A stretch of 64,000 bases of DNA from Azospirillum fermentarium (GTDB taxonomy: Bacteria; Pseudomonadota; Alphaproteobacteria; Azospirillales; Azospirillaceae): positions 1,450,001 to 1,514,000 of the forward strand of contig NZ_JAOQNH010000001.1 in the NCBI RefSeq assembly GCF_025961205.1, written 5' to 3'. Positions within the stretch are counted from its first letter, which is position 1, and each line of letters starts with the position of its first letter. Positions 1 to 8,386 of the stretch are shown here, piece after piece. The notes beneath the pieces were generated by a model. That model saw only the letters and a list, made by a program, of their open reading frames with translations, did no database searches and was not told the DNA's origin. The position numbers and the translations under genes were made by a program.

Positions 1-24
1 CAGCGGCAGAAGGCGCCGGCCTGA
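1..24 (+). CDS. C-terminal end of an upstream gene, probably peptide deformylase
   Basis: The first 24 bases read in frame as seven codons (QRQKAPA) and a TGA stop, followed three bases later by the ATG of fmt. A basic tail with this spacing is what one expects of def, which very commonly precedes fmt in alphaproteobacteria. The identity rests on that gene order alone, because almost none of the protein is visible. Any other gene ending in frame here would look the same. Confidence 0.4.
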   Translation, partial: QRQKAPA

Positions 25-27
25 GCC

Positions 28-978
28 ATGGCCGCCGTTCCGCTCCGGGTCATCATGATGGGCACGCCGGATTTCGCCGTGCCCACGCTCCGCGCCATCG
101 TCGATGCCGGCCATCAGGTGGTCTGCGCCTATTCCCAGCCGCCGCGTCCGGCGGGCCGCGGGCAGCAGGTGCAGCTTTCCCCCATCCACAAGGCGGCGGA
201 AGCGCTGGGCATCCCCGTGCGCACGCCCAAGACCCTGCGCACCGCCGAGGCGCAGGCGGAGTTCGCGGCGCTGGGGGCCGACGTGGCGGTGGTGGCGGCC
301 TATGGGCTGATCCTGCCCCAGCCGGTGCTGGACGCCCCCCGTCTGGGCTGCATCAACGTGCACGGCTCGCTGCTGCCGCGCTGGCGCGGGGCAGCCCCGA
401 TCCAGCGCTCCATTCTGGCCGGCGACGCCGAGACGGGCATCACCATCATGCAGATGGACGCCGGTCTCGATACCGGGGCCATGCTGCTGAAGGAAGCGGT
501 GGCGATCACCGGTGACACCACGGCCGCCACGCTGCACGACGCCCTGGCCGCCCTGGGCGCGCGGATGACCGTGGCCGCCCTGGACGGGCTGGCCGCCGGC
601 ACCCTGACGCCCGAGTCCCAGCCCGCCGACGGCGTCACCTATGCCGCCAAGCTGGCCCGCGACGACGGGCGGCTGGACTGGACCCATGACGCGGCTTTCA
701 TCGAGCGGCAGGTGCGGGCGCTGACGCCGTGGCCGGGGTGCTGGTTCGATCTGGGGCCGGCTCAGGGAAACGAGCGCATCAAGGTTCTGGCCGCCGAACC
801 GGCGGGGGAGGGGGCAGGCGCCCCCGGCACCCTGCTCGACGGGCGCATGACCGTGGCCTGCGGCGACGGGCGGGCGGTGCGGCTGGTGCGGGTGCAGCGC
901 CCGGGCAAGGCGCCGGTGGACGGGGAGGCGTTCCTGCGCGGCTTCGCCATTCCCCCCGGCACGGTTCTGGGCGCCTGA
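28..978 (+). CDS. fmt: Methionyl-tRNA formyltransferase
   Basis: Transfers a formyl group from 10-formyl-tetrahydrofolate to Met-tRNA(fMet) to make the initiator tRNA; cytosolic. The 316-residue length is normal for the family. The N-terminal MGTPDFAVP motif is at residues 11-19. The hydrolase-type catalytic triad is present as N110, H112 and D148, within the signature [13 protein letters not shown] (112-124). The C-terminal third is the OB-like tRNA-binding domain. The start lies 3 bases after the preceding stop, and truA begins 4 bases after the fmt stop, so the three genes are almost certainly co-transcribed. Nothing looks unusual. Confidence 0.96.
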   Translation: MAAVPLRVIMMGTPDFAVPTLRAIVDAGHQVVCAYSQPPRPAGRGQQVQLSPIHKAAEALGIPVRTPKTLRTAEAQAEFAALGADVAVVAAYGLILPQPVLDAPRLGCINVHGSLLPRWRGAAPIQRSILAGDAETGITIMQMDAGLDTGAMLLKEAVAITGDTTAATLHDALAALGARMTVAALDGLAAGTLTPESQPADGVTYAAKLARDDGRLDWTHDAAFIERQVRALTPWPGCWFDLGPAQGNERIKVLAAEPAGEGAGAPGTLLDGRMTVACGDGRAVRLVRVQRPGKAPVDGEAFLRGFAIPPGTVLGA

Positions 979-982
979 CGGC

Positions 983-1720
983 ATGGCGCGGTGGAAACTG
1001 ACGGTCGAATACGACGGTCGCCCCTTCGTCGGCTGGCAGCGGCAGGACAACGGACCCTCGGTCCAGCAGACCCTTGAGGAAGCGGTCCTCCGCCTGTCGG
1101 GGGAAACGGTGCGGGTCCACGCCTCGGGCCGCACCGACGCCGGGGTCCATGCCCGCGGGCAGGTGGTGCATGTCGATCTGGACCGCCCGATCACCGGGCT
1201 GAAGCTGCGCGACGCGCTGAATTTCCACGTCCGCCCCTGGCCGGTCGCCGTGTTGGCGGTGGAGGAGGTGGGCGAACCGTTCCACGCCCGCATGTCGTGC
1301 CTGGGCCGGTCGTACCTGTACCGCATCCTCAACCGCCGTGCGCCGCCGGCCATCGACGCCGGGCGGGTGTGGCACGTCCAGCGTCCGCTGAACGCCGCCG
1401 CCATGCACGAGGCGGCGCAGGTGCTGGTGGGCCGGCACGATTTCTCCACCTTCCGCGCCGCCCTGTGCCAGGCCAATTCGCCGGAAAAGACGCTGGACCT
1501 GCTGACCGTCGAACAGGCGGGGGAGGAGATCCACATCCGCGCCGCCGCCCGGTCGTTCCTGCATCATCAGGTGCGCAACATGGTGGGCACGCTGGAGATG
1601 GTGGGGTTCGGCAAATGGACCGCCGCCGACGTGCGCCGGGCGCTGGAGGCCCGCGACCGCTCCAAGGGCGGTCCCACCGCCCCGCCGGACGGCCTCTATT
1701 TCATGGAAGCCCGCTATTGA
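983..1720 (+). CDS. truA: tRNA pseudouridine(38-40) synthase
   Basis: Isomerises uridines 38, 39 and 40 in the anticodon stem-loop of many tRNAs. The 245-residue product has the TruA active-site signature [10 protein letters not shown], with the nucleophilic aspartate at D52. It also has the two-repeat TruA layout, with a second signature near RNMVGTL at about residue 196. It starts 4 bases after the fmt stop, consistent with a def-fmt-truA operon. A short YdhR-like ORF follows 19 bases later. Confidence 0.96.
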   Translation: MARWKLTVEYDGRPFVGWQRQDNGPSVQQTLEEAVLRLSGETVRVHASGRTDAGVHARGQVVHVDLDRPITGLKLRDALNFHVRPWPVAVLAVEEVGEPFHARMSCLGRSYLYRILNRRAPPAIDAGRVWHVQRPLNAAAMHEAAQVLVGRHDFSTFRAALCQANSPEKTLDLLTVEQAGEEIHIRAAARSFLHHQVRNMVGTLEMVGFGKWTAADVRRALEARDRSKGGPTAPPDGLYFMEARY

Positions 1721-1739
1721 CGGCAGGAGGACGGAAACG

Positions 1740-2045
1740 ATGAGCGCTGTGCTGTTTCAGGTGGATTTCCCCTACGGCGGCCCGTGGGGCGCGGAGATGG
1801 CCGGGGCCTTCGACGGTCTGGCCCGGGACATCGCCGCCGAAGACGGGCTGTTGTGGAAGATCTGGACGGAAAACCGTGCCGGGGGCCGGGCCGGCGGCGT
1901 CTATCTGTTCCGCGACGCCGCGTCCGCGGAGCGCTACCGCGACAAGCACGTGGCCCGGCTGACCGGATTCGGCATCACCGGCATCGTGGCCCACGTCTTC
2001 GCGGTCAACGGGCCGCTGTCCGCCGTCACCCGCGCCCCGCTCTGA
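1740..2045 (+). CDS. YdhR-type putative monooxygenase (ferredoxin-like fold)
   Basis: A 101-residue protein starting MSAVLFQVDFPY. Its pattern (WKIWTEN, then a GVYLFRD strand, then an AERYRDKHVARL helix) is what I remember of the small YdhR family of putative mono-oxygenases, which have a dimeric alpha/beta-barrel. The family's substrate is not established. An AGGAGG Shine-Dalgarno lies about 8 bases upstream of the ATG. The 19-base gap from truA suggests the gene is the last of that operon. It converges on the DMT transporter gene, with 40 bases between the stops. Confidence 0.75.
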   Translation: MSAVLFQVDFPYGGPWGAEMAGAFDGLARDIAAEDGLLWKIWTENRAGGRAGGVYLFRDAASAERYRDKHVARLTGFGITGIVAHVFAVNGPLSAVTRAPL

Positions 2046-2085
2046 TACCGGCCCGGCGGCCTCAGCCGGTTTTGATCCGCCGGCC

Positions 2086-3006
2086 TCAGCCGGCCTTGGG
2101 CTTGCGGGTGGCCAGCAGGATGCCCGCGGCGATCAGCGCGATGCCGGCGGCGTGATACCAATGGGGCTGTTCGCCCAGGAACAGGATGGCCAGCAGGCTG
2201 CCGAACACCGGCATCAGATGGATGCTGAGGCCGGTGCGGTTCGGCCCGATCAGCGCCGCCGCCCGGTTGAAGCACAGATAGGCCAGGATCGACGGGAAAA
2301 CCGAGACATAGGCGATGGCCCCGATGGACACCGGGGTCAGGCGCAGGGGATGGCCGCTCATCCCTTCCCACACATAGAGGGGCAGCAGCATCGCAGCCCC
2401 GATGGCGAAGGTGACCACCACGAACGACAGCCCGTGCACCGTGGGCCGCTTGCGCAGCAGGGCGGTATAGGCGCCATAGGCCAGGACGGCGGCGAAGATC
2501 CACACATCCCCGGCGGCAAAGCGCAGGCCGGCCAGAACCTCCGGGTCGCCGTGGGCGATGAGGGTCAGGGCGCCGGTCAGCGACACGGCGATGCCCAGCA
2601 TCTGCGCCGGGCTGATGGTGTCGCCGAACAGGAAGAAGCTCATCAGCACGATCAGCACCGGCATGGCCGACTGCATCATCACGCCGTTGAGCGCGGTGGT
2701 GCTGCCCAGCCCGATGTAGACCAGCGTGTTGAACGCCGCGATGCCCAGCGCCGAGAGCAGCAGCACCATGGGCCAGTGGCGGGTGAACACCGGCCAGTCG
2801 CGGCGCAGGTGCTTCCACGCGAACGGCAGGGTGATGAGCGCCCCCAGCGTCCACCGCCAGAAGGCGAGCGCCACCGGCGGAACCTCCCCCGCTACGAACC
2901 GTCCCAGGATGAAGTTGCCCGACCAGAACAGCGGCGGCAGCATCAAGAGCAGCCACGCCTGATCGAACACGCCGTGGCGGGACGGGGAGGCGGCGGGGGT
3001 GGTCAT
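2086..3006 (-). CDS. DMT-superfamily (EamA) transporter
   Basis: An inner-membrane protein of 306 residues with ten hydrophobic segments in two homologous EamA halves. The first half opens with a PPLFWSGNFILGR motif near residues 20-32, the usual EamA signature. Family members export amino acids, metabolites or drugs; the substrate cannot be read from sequence. A GGAGACG ribosome site precedes the ATG. The small coiled-coil gene upstream on the same strand ends 18 bases before this start, so the two are probably one transcript. Confidence 0.85.
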   Translation of the reverse strand: MTTPAASPSRHGVFDQAWLLLMLPPLFWSGNFILGRFVAGEVPPVALAFWRWTLGALITLPFAWKHLRRDWPVFTRHWPMVLLLSALGIAAFNTLVYIGLGSTTALNGVMMQSAMPVLIVLMSFFLFGDTISPAQMLGIAVSLTGALTLIAHGDPEVLAGLRFAAGDVWIFAAVLAYGAYTALLRKRPTVHGLSFVVVTFAIGAAMLLPLYVWEGMSGHPLRLTPVSIGAIAYVSVFPSILAYLCFNRAAALIGPNRTGLSIHLMPVFGSLLAILFLGEQPHWYHAAGIALIAAGILLATRKPKAG

Positions 3007-3024
3007 GGCGTCTCCGGGCTGGTC

Positions 3025-3258
3025 TTAGCGGCGGGGGCCGGCGGGGGGCGGACGGCGGGCGGGACGCGGCTCCACGGGGGCGCGCAGCTCCGCTTCCAGA
3101 TCGGCGATGCGCTTGACCAGCGCCTCGCGGATGGTGGGGGCCGTGTGGGACTTCAGCGCGGCGAGCTGTTCCTTGAGCTGCTGGAGTTGCAGCACCTTCT
3201 GCTCGCGGGTGCGTTTGATGGTGATACGGTCGGAATGCTGGCCGTCGAAGGCACGCAT
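3025..3258 (-). CDS. Small charged helical protein, unknown
   Basis: A 77-residue ORF that I do not recognise. Residues 18-58 form a strongly heptad-like, charged helix (TREQKVLQLQQLKEQLAAL followed by a second Leu/Ile-spaced stretch), so a short coiled coil is likely. The last 20 residues are Pro/Arg-rich and probably disordered. AGGAAAAGG precedes the ATG at a workable distance. It lies 18 bases upstream of the DMT transporter on the same strand. The good ribosome site and non-random composition favour a real gene, but nothing shows its function. Confidence 0.6.
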   Translation of the reverse strand: MRAFDGQHSDRITIKRTREQKVLQLQQLKEQLAALKSHTAPTIREALVKRIADLEAELRAPVEPRPARRPPPAGPRR

Positions 3259-3405
3259 GGCAAACGCCTTTTCCTGTAAACAAGTGGTGAAGCCGTCCCG
3301 GCGGGGCCGCCGGGCGGAAGGGGCGGATTATTGGGATCGGACCCCGCCCATGCAAGGCCAGTCTTTTTTCGGCACACCCGGTATACTGCCCCCGTCCCTG
3401 CCCAC

Positions 3406-3409
3406 AGGA
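3406..3409 (+). promoter_or_regulatory. Ribosome-binding site deciding the pmbA start
   Basis: AGGA lies eight bases before the ATG at 3418. The in-frame ATG further upstream (3331) has no comparable site and would add 29 residues unlike the family N-terminus, so translation most likely begins at 3418. Confidence 0.6.
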
Positions 3410-3417
3410 AGCCGCCC

Positions 3418-4785
3418 ATGACCGCCGCACCGCCTCCCGCCCCTGTCCCCGCCGCCACCGACGATGATCTGACCCTGCTGGACGGGCTGGTCAAGGCCGC
3501 CCGGCGGCAGGGCGCCGATGCCGCCGACGCGGTGCTGCGGCGCCATGATTCGCTCAATCTGGCCGTGCGGTCGGGGGAGACGGAGCGGCTGGTGCGGGCC
3601 GAATCGGTGGCGCTGGGCCTGCGCGTCCTGATCGGTACGCGCCAGGCGGTGGTGTCGGCCAGCGACCTGTCGCGCGGCACCCTGGACGGTCTGGTCCCGC
3701 GGGCGGTGGCCATGGCACGCGCGGTGCCGGAGGATCCCTTCTGCGGGCTGGCGGATGCGTCCGCCGCCGTCTGGCCCGCCCTGGACCTGGACGAGCCGGG
3801 GGAGCCGTCCGCCGATGTCTTGCGCGAACAGGCGCTGGCGCTGGAGGCGGCGGCCTATGCCGTGCCGTCGGTGGCCAACGCCCGCGTGATCGATTCGACC
3901 TGGAGCCGCAGCCGCTTCGCGCTGGCCGGCTCCAACGGCTTCGCGGGCGCGTGGTCGGCCACCCGCCATGCGCTGATGGCGTGGGTGCTGGCGGCCGGTC
4001 CCGGCGGGATGGAGCGGGGGGGCGACAGCGATGCCGCCACCCACGCCGCCGCCCTGCGCGGCACGGCGGAGATCGGGCGCACCGCCGGGGAGCGGGCGGT
4101 CCGCCGGCTGGGGGCGCGCAAGATGCCCAGCGGCTCCCTGCCGGTGGTGTTCGACCGCACGGTGGCGGGGTCGTTGCTGGATCACCTGCTGGCGGCGCTG
4201 TCGGGGCCGGCGGTGGCGCGCGGCACCAGCTTTCTGAAGAACGCGCTGGGCACGGCGGTGTTCGCCCCCGGCGTGTCGGTGATCGACGATCCGCTCCAGC
4301 CCCGCGGCCTGCGCTCCCAGCCCTTCGACGCCGAGGGGGTGACGGGCGCGCGGCGGGCGCTGATCGACGGCGGGGTGCTGACCGGGTGGCTGCTGGACGC
4401 CCGCTCGGCCCGGCAACTGGGGCTGCCCCCCACCGGCCACGCTGCCCGCGCGGCGGGGGGTATGCCGGGACCGTCGGCGGGCAACGTACGGCTGACGGGG
4501 GGAGCCGGCACGGTGGCCGACCTGATCTCCGACATCCGCGAGGGGTTCTACGTCACCGAGCTGATGGGGTTCGGCGTCAACATCGTGACCGGCGACTACA
4601 GCCGCGGGGCGGCGGGGTACTGGATCGAGAACGGGCGCATCACCCACCCCGTGGCCGAGATGACGGTGGCGGGAACGCTGCCGGCCATGTTCCGCCGGCT
4701 GGTGCCGGCGGGCGACCTCGACCCCCGCACCGGCATCGACGCCCCCACCGTGCGCATCGACGGCATGACCGTGGCGGGGCGGTAG
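3418..4785 (+). CDS. pmbA: TldD/PmbA-family metalloprotease subunit (TldE-like)
   Basis: A 455-residue protein of the PmbA/TldE type. In E. coli, TldD and TldE form a heterodimeric zinc protease that processes unfolded peptides such as microcin B17 and the CcdA antitoxin. TldE itself lacks the metal site. Supporting features are an N-terminal domain with an RSGETERLVRAES-like segment and a central RGTSFLKNALGTAVF stretch. The C-terminal part holds the family's glycine-rich VNIVTGDYSRGAAGYWIENG motif. No TldD partner is in the window, which is usual because the two are often unlinked. The gene stops 3 bases from the converging chemoreceptor gene. Confidence 0.9.
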   Translation: MTAAPPPAPVPAATDDDLTLLDGLVKAARRQGADAADAVLRRHDSLNLAVRSGETERLVRAESVALGLRVLIGTRQAVVSASDLSRGTLDGLVPRAVAMARAVPEDPFCGLADASAAVWPALDLDEPGEPSADVLREQALALEAAAYAVPSVANARVIDSTWSRSRFALAGSNGFAGAWSATRHALMAWVLAAGPGGMERGGDSDAATHAAALRGTAEIGRTAGERAVRRLGARKMPSGSLPVVFDRTVAGSLLDHLLAALSGPAVARGTSFLKNALGTAVFAPGVSVIDDPLQPRGLRSQPFDAEGVTGARRALIDGGVLTGWLLDARSARQLGLPPTGHAARAAGGMPGPSAGNVRLTGGAGTVADLISDIREGFYVTELMGFGVNIVTGDYSRGAAGYWIENGRITHPVAEMTVAGTLPAMFRRLVPAGDLDPRTGIDAPTVRIDGMTVAGR

Positions 4786-4788
4786 GGG

Positions 4789-6492
4789 TTACCCCCGCGC
4801 CGCCCGGGGCGCGTCCATGTGGTCCAGGCTGGCGCGGACCACGCGCACCAGGGTGGTGCGCAGGTCTTGCACGCTGTCGGCCATGTGGTCGGCGGTGCCG
4901 CGGACCGCGCCGGCCCGTTCGCCGGTGGCCCCGGCTTCCCGCGATACCTCGGCGATGCGGCGCGACACCTCTTCCGCGGCGGCGGCGGTCTCGTGGACGT
5001 TGCGGCTGATTTCCCGGGTGGCGGCGGCCTGCTCCTCCACCGCGGTGGCGATGGAGCCGGCGATGCCGTCCATCTCGGCGATACCCTCGGCGATGGCCTG
5101 CACCGCCTGCACCGCGTCCACCGTCACCGCTTCGATGGCGGCGATCTGTTCGGCGATGTCCTCGGTCGCCTTGGCGGTCTGGCTGGCCAGATTCTTCACC
5201 TCGGTCGCCACCACGGCGAAGCCCTTGCCCATCTCGCCTGCCCGCGCCGCCTCGATGGTGGCGTTCAGCGCCAGCAGGTTGGTCTGGGACGCGATATCCT
5301 GGATCAGCCGGGTCACGTCGCCGATGCGGCCCACGGTTTCCGACAGCGACAGGATGGTGGTGCGGGTGTGCGCGCCGGTTTCCACCGCCCGGCGGCTGAC
5401 GGTGCCGGCCTGGGCCACCTGGGTGCCGATCTCGCGGATGGCGCCGGCCAGTTGTTCGGACGCGGCGGCGACGGTCTGGGCGTTGTGCAGCGCCTGCTGC
5501 GCGGCGGCGGCCACCGACTGGCTGTTGGTGCCCACCGCGTCCGCCGAGCGGGCCATGGTGGATGCCGCCTCGTGCATGCGGCGGGAATGGCCCGCCACCT
5601 GCTCCACGGCGTCGTGGGCGGCGCGTTCCACCGTGTCGGCCATCTCGGCCAGGGCGGCGCGTTTGGCCGCCTCCCCCGCCTGGCGCTGGCGTTCCTGGTC
5701 GTGGCGCAGGCGGTCGTTCTCGATGCCGCTGGCCTTGAACACCTCCACCGTGCGGGCCATGTCGCCCACCTCGTCCCGGTGGTGGGTGTGGGGGATGACG
5801 ACGGAGAAATCGCCCTGGGCCAGCCGCTTCATCACCGCGGTCAGCCCGCCGATGGGCCGCACCACCCGTGTGAGCACCATCAGCCCGCCCGCCGCCGCCA
5901 GCAGCGCCCCCACCAGCAGCAGCAGGAGCGACACCGCGTGCGCGGTGGCGTAGCTGGCCTGCGCCTCCGCAAAGCTTTCCCCCGCCACCCGGACCTGCAG
6001 GTCGATCAGCGCGCCGATGATGTCGGTCAGCGGGTCGATGGTCTGGTACAGCTCGGTCTTGACGAAACGGTCCAGGGCGGCGGCGTCGCGGGTGGCCAGA
6101 ATGCCGGTCAGCCGGGCGACGGCGGCGTCGGCGGCGGCCATCAGCGGCTTTGCCCGGTTCACCAGATCCCGTTCCTCCGGCACCAGATACGTGGCGAGGT
6201 ACGTGGTCCAGCGGCTCTTGATGTCGGCCTCGGCCCTGGCGACCGACGCGGCGCCGTCGGCCCAGGTGAAGTTGCCGTTGCGCACCTTGTGCGAAGCATC
6301 GACGATGAACACGGCGTAGGCGTCGGAAATCACCTTCAGATCCCGCAAGGGGACCACGCGGTCCTCATAGACCGTCTTGATGTCCTCGTTGGCATTTTCC
6401 AGCGCCCGCAGACCGATCAGATCGCTTATCAGCAGCAATCCCCCCAGGCAGGAGAGAACGAGCAGCAGAACGAATTTGATGGTCATACGCAT
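4789..6492 (-). CDS. Methyl-accepting chemotaxis protein
   Basis: An inner-membrane chemoreceptor of 567 residues. The order is: transmembrane helix at about 6-28; a periplasmic all-helical (four-helix-bundle-like) ligand domain at about 30-185; a second transmembrane helix at about 186-208; a HAMP domain at about 209-262; and a long cytoplasmic signalling domain. The hairpin tip, around residues 400-435, contains the conserved [19 protein letters not shown] core. The ligand is unknown. It stands alone, with no che genes nearby, as is usual for dispersed receptors in Azospirillum-like genomes. It converges on pmbA with a 3-base gap. Confidence 0.93.
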   Translation of the reverse strand: MRMTIKFVLLLVLSCLGGLLLISDLIGLRALENANEDIKTVYEDRVVPLRDLKVISDAYAVFIVDASHKVRNGNFTWADGAASVARAEADIKSRWTTYLATYLVPEERDLVNRAKPLMAAADAAVARLTGILATRDAAALDRFVKTELYQTIDPLTDIIGALIDLQVRVAGESFAEAQASYATAHAVSLLLLLVGALLAAAGGLMVLTRVVRPIGGLTAVMKRLAQGDFSVVIPHTHHRDEVGDMARTVEVFKASGIENDRLRHDQERQRQAGEAAKRAALAEMADTVERAAHDAVEQVAGHSRRMHEAASTMARSADAVGTNSQSVAAAAQQALHNAQTVAAASEQLAGAIREIGTQVAQAGTVSRRAVETGAHTRTTILSLSETVGRIGDVTRLIQDIASQTNLLALNATIEAARAGEMGKGFAVVATEVKNLASQTAKATEDIAEQIAAIEAVTVDAVQAVQAIAEGIAEMDGIAGSIATAVEEQAAATREISRNVHETAAAAEEVSRRIAEVSREAGATGERAGAVRGTADHMADSVQDLRTTLVRVVRASLDHMDAPRAARG

Positions 6493-6688
6493 TGTTCTTC
6501 GGCCTTGTCCTGTATAACGGATTTATGACGAATGCTCGTCTGGGGGCGTCAGCAAAACCTTTTTGTGCATGAACGGCTTCTGATGAACGCTTCCTGCGCA
6601 ATTGCCGAAGGAACGGGCGGAGGATTGCTGCGAAGGGAGGCAATAAAACTGTCAGCAAATCATACAATCAGTTCGTTTCGATGGTATG

Positions 6689-6728
6689 AAAAAGCCCCCC
6701 TGTCCCGACTCGGGCGGAACAGGGGGGC
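6689..6728 (-). terminator. Rho-independent terminator of ccoG
   Basis: GCCCCCCTGT (6694-6703) pairs perfectly with ACAGGGGGGC (6719-6728). Read on the minus strand, the hairpin is followed by TTTTT (6693-6689). It lies 52 bases past the ccoG stop, in the right orientation. Confidence 0.85.
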
Positions 6729-6779
6729 GAGGTGGCCGCGGAGGCGGCAGGGTGTATGGATTGATCGGATAACCGCCCG

Positions 6780-8240
6780 TCAGGGCGACAGGAACACGGT
6801 GCCGGCGCTGTGGACCCTGCCGGTGGCGGTGTCGGTCAGGGTGACGGTCAGGGGGGTGGAGGCCGGCAGGCCGGCGGCGGCGCGCACGTGGATGCGGGCG
6901 GTTTCCACCCGGTCCGGCCCGGCGGTCAGGGTGGGGGCGGCGTCTTCCCCCCCGCCGGCCACCGTCACCGCCGCTCCGGGCACCCCGGCGACGGTCAGGC
7001 GGAAGGTCTGCGGCTGCGGCGTCATGTTGGACAGCTTGACGGTGTAGCTGTTCTGGATGCGCCCGTCGGACAGGGTGACGAACAGCGGCGCGCGGTCGCG
7101 CAGCACCGCCACGTCGGCGGTGGGCCGCAGCACCAGCCCCATGGTGGTCAGCCCGCCGGAAATGATCAGCAGCAGGGCATAGACGATGGTGCGCGGGCGG
7201 ACGATGCGGGTGGGGACGGCGGGGGTTTCGGCCCGGCGCTCGGCCTTCACCGCCTGGGCGGCCTGGGTGTCGAAGCGGATGAGGCCCGTTGGCTGGCCGA
7301 TGCGCGTCATCACGTCGTCGCAGGCGTCGGCGCACAGGCCGCAGCTGATACAGTCCATCTGCAGCCCGTCGCGGATGTCGATGCCGGTGGGGCAGACATG
7401 GACGCAGGCACCGCAGTCGATGCAATCGCCCAGCCCCATGGCCCGGCGTTCGGCATGGTTCTGGTCCTTGCGCAGCGGCGCGCGGCCTTCGCCCCGCCAG
7501 CCCTGATAGGTCACCACCAGACTGTCGTCGTCCAGCATCGCCGCCTGGATGCGCGGCCAGGGGCAGACGTACAGGCACATCTGCTCGCGCATGAAGCCGG
7601 CCATCAGGTAGGTGCTGACCGTCATGAACGCCATCCACCCCAGCACCAGCGGCGAGGCGGCAAAGGCCGCCGCGTCGGCCACGAAGCCGAAGGCGTCGGT
7701 GAAGTACAGCAGCGCCGTGACCCCGGTCACCGCGGAGATCGCCAGCCACAGGGCGTGTTTGGCCGCCTTCTTGGCGATGTAGGCGCCGTCGCGCGGCCCC
7801 TTGTCCAGGCGGATGCGGGCGCCGCGGTCGCCCTCGGTCAAGGCTTCCGCCCACACGAACAGGTCGGTCCAGACGGTCTGGGGGCAGGCGAAGCCGCACC
7901 ACACCCGCCCGGCGATGGCGGTGGCCAGGAACAGCCCCACCGCCGCCAGGATCATGATCCCGGTCATGATGTAGACCTGCTGCGGCCACAGTTCGGCGGC
8001 GAACAGGTAGAAGCGCTGGGCCTCCAGGTCGAACAGCACCGCCTGATCGGGCAGGCCGGCGCCGCGGTCCCACCGCACCCACGGCAGCACCAGATACAGA
8101 ACCAGAAACACCGCGGTCAGCCACCATTTCAGCCGGCGGAACCGGCCCTTCACCGCCTTGGGGTGGATCTTGCGGTGGGAGGCGTAGAGTGGAGCGGCGG
8201 CGGGGGCGCCCGAAAACGGGCTATGGGCATGGTCGTTCAT
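6780..8240 (-). CDS. ccoG: cbb3 oxidase assembly protein CcoG (FixG/RdxA)
   Basis: A polytopic inner-membrane iron-sulphur protein. The family is known to reduce Cu(II) to Cu(I) for delivery to the CuB site of cbb3-type cytochrome oxidase. It shows membrane helices in the first half, a VWCGFACPQTVW motif, and two 4Fe-4S clusters in the segments CIDCGACVHVCP and CISCGLCADAC. A periplasmic Ig-like FixG domain forms the C-terminus. The chosen ATG (486 residues) has AAGG six bases upstream; an adjacent ATG and further upstream codons are possible. No ccoNOQP or ccoHIS genes are in the window, so it is separated from its usual partners. A strong terminator follows. Confidence 0.93.
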   Translation of the reverse strand: MNDHAHSPFSGAPAAAPLYASHRKIHPKAVKGRFRRLKWWLTAVFLVLYLVLPWVRWDRGAGLPDQAVLFDLEAQRFYLFAAELWPQQVYIMTGIMILAAVGLFLATAIAGRVWCGFACPQTVWTDLFVWAEALTEGDRGARIRLDKGPRDGAYIAKKAAKHALWLAISAVTGVTALLYFTDAFGFVADAAAFAASPLVLGWMAFMTVSTYLMAGFMREQMCLYVCPWPRIQAAMLDDDSLVVTYQGWRGEGRAPLRKDQNHAERRAMGLGDCIDCGACVHVCPTGIDIRDGLQMDCISCGLCADACDDVMTRIGQPTGLIRFDTQAAQAVKAERRAETPAVPTRIVRPRTIVYALLLIISGGLTTMGLVLRPTADVAVLRDRAPLFVTLSDGRIQNSYTVKLSNMTPQPQTFRLTVAGVPGAAVTVAGGGEDAAPTLTAGPDRVETARIHVRAAAGLPASTPLTVTLTDTATGRVHSAGTVFLSP

Positions 8241-8280
8241 CATGCGCCTTTTCATGAAGCCGGGAGACGGGCGCACTGTA

Positions 8281-8318
8281 TGCATTCAATGATCCCGGCG
8301 CAAGGAAAATTGAATGCA
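8281..8318. promoter_or_regulatory. 10-bp inverted repeat upstream of ccoG
   Basis: TGCATTCAAT (8281-8290) and ATTGAATGCA (8309-8318) are perfect inverse copies separated by 18 bases, lying 41-78 bases upstream of the ccoG start. This could be an operator or a 5'-leader hairpin. It does not match the FNR/FixK box (TTGAT-N4-ATCAA) expected for an oxygen-controlled ccoG. Confidence 0.4.
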
Positions 8319-8339
8319 TTGATTGGTGCTCCGGCGGCG

Positions 8340-8368
8340 CGTGATTGTATGGTTCCGTGATTGTATGG
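8340..8368. repeat. Tandem 13-bp direct repeat between mocR and ccoG
   Basis: CGTGATTGTATGG occurs exactly at 8340-8352 and again at 8356-8368, 16 bases start to start. Its nine-base core ATTGTATGG recurs at 9900-9908 in the mocR promoter. Direct repeats are the usual target architecture of MocR/PdxR regulators, so these are candidate binding boxes. Confidence 0.5.
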
Positions 8369-8386
8369 GGCCGGTCCGCCCCCGGA

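Noticed and set aside
6532..7047. 171-codon plus-strand frame across the ccoG terminator
   Set aside because: It crosses a strong terminator hairpin and the antisense of ccoG, with no ribosome site or protein-like composition.
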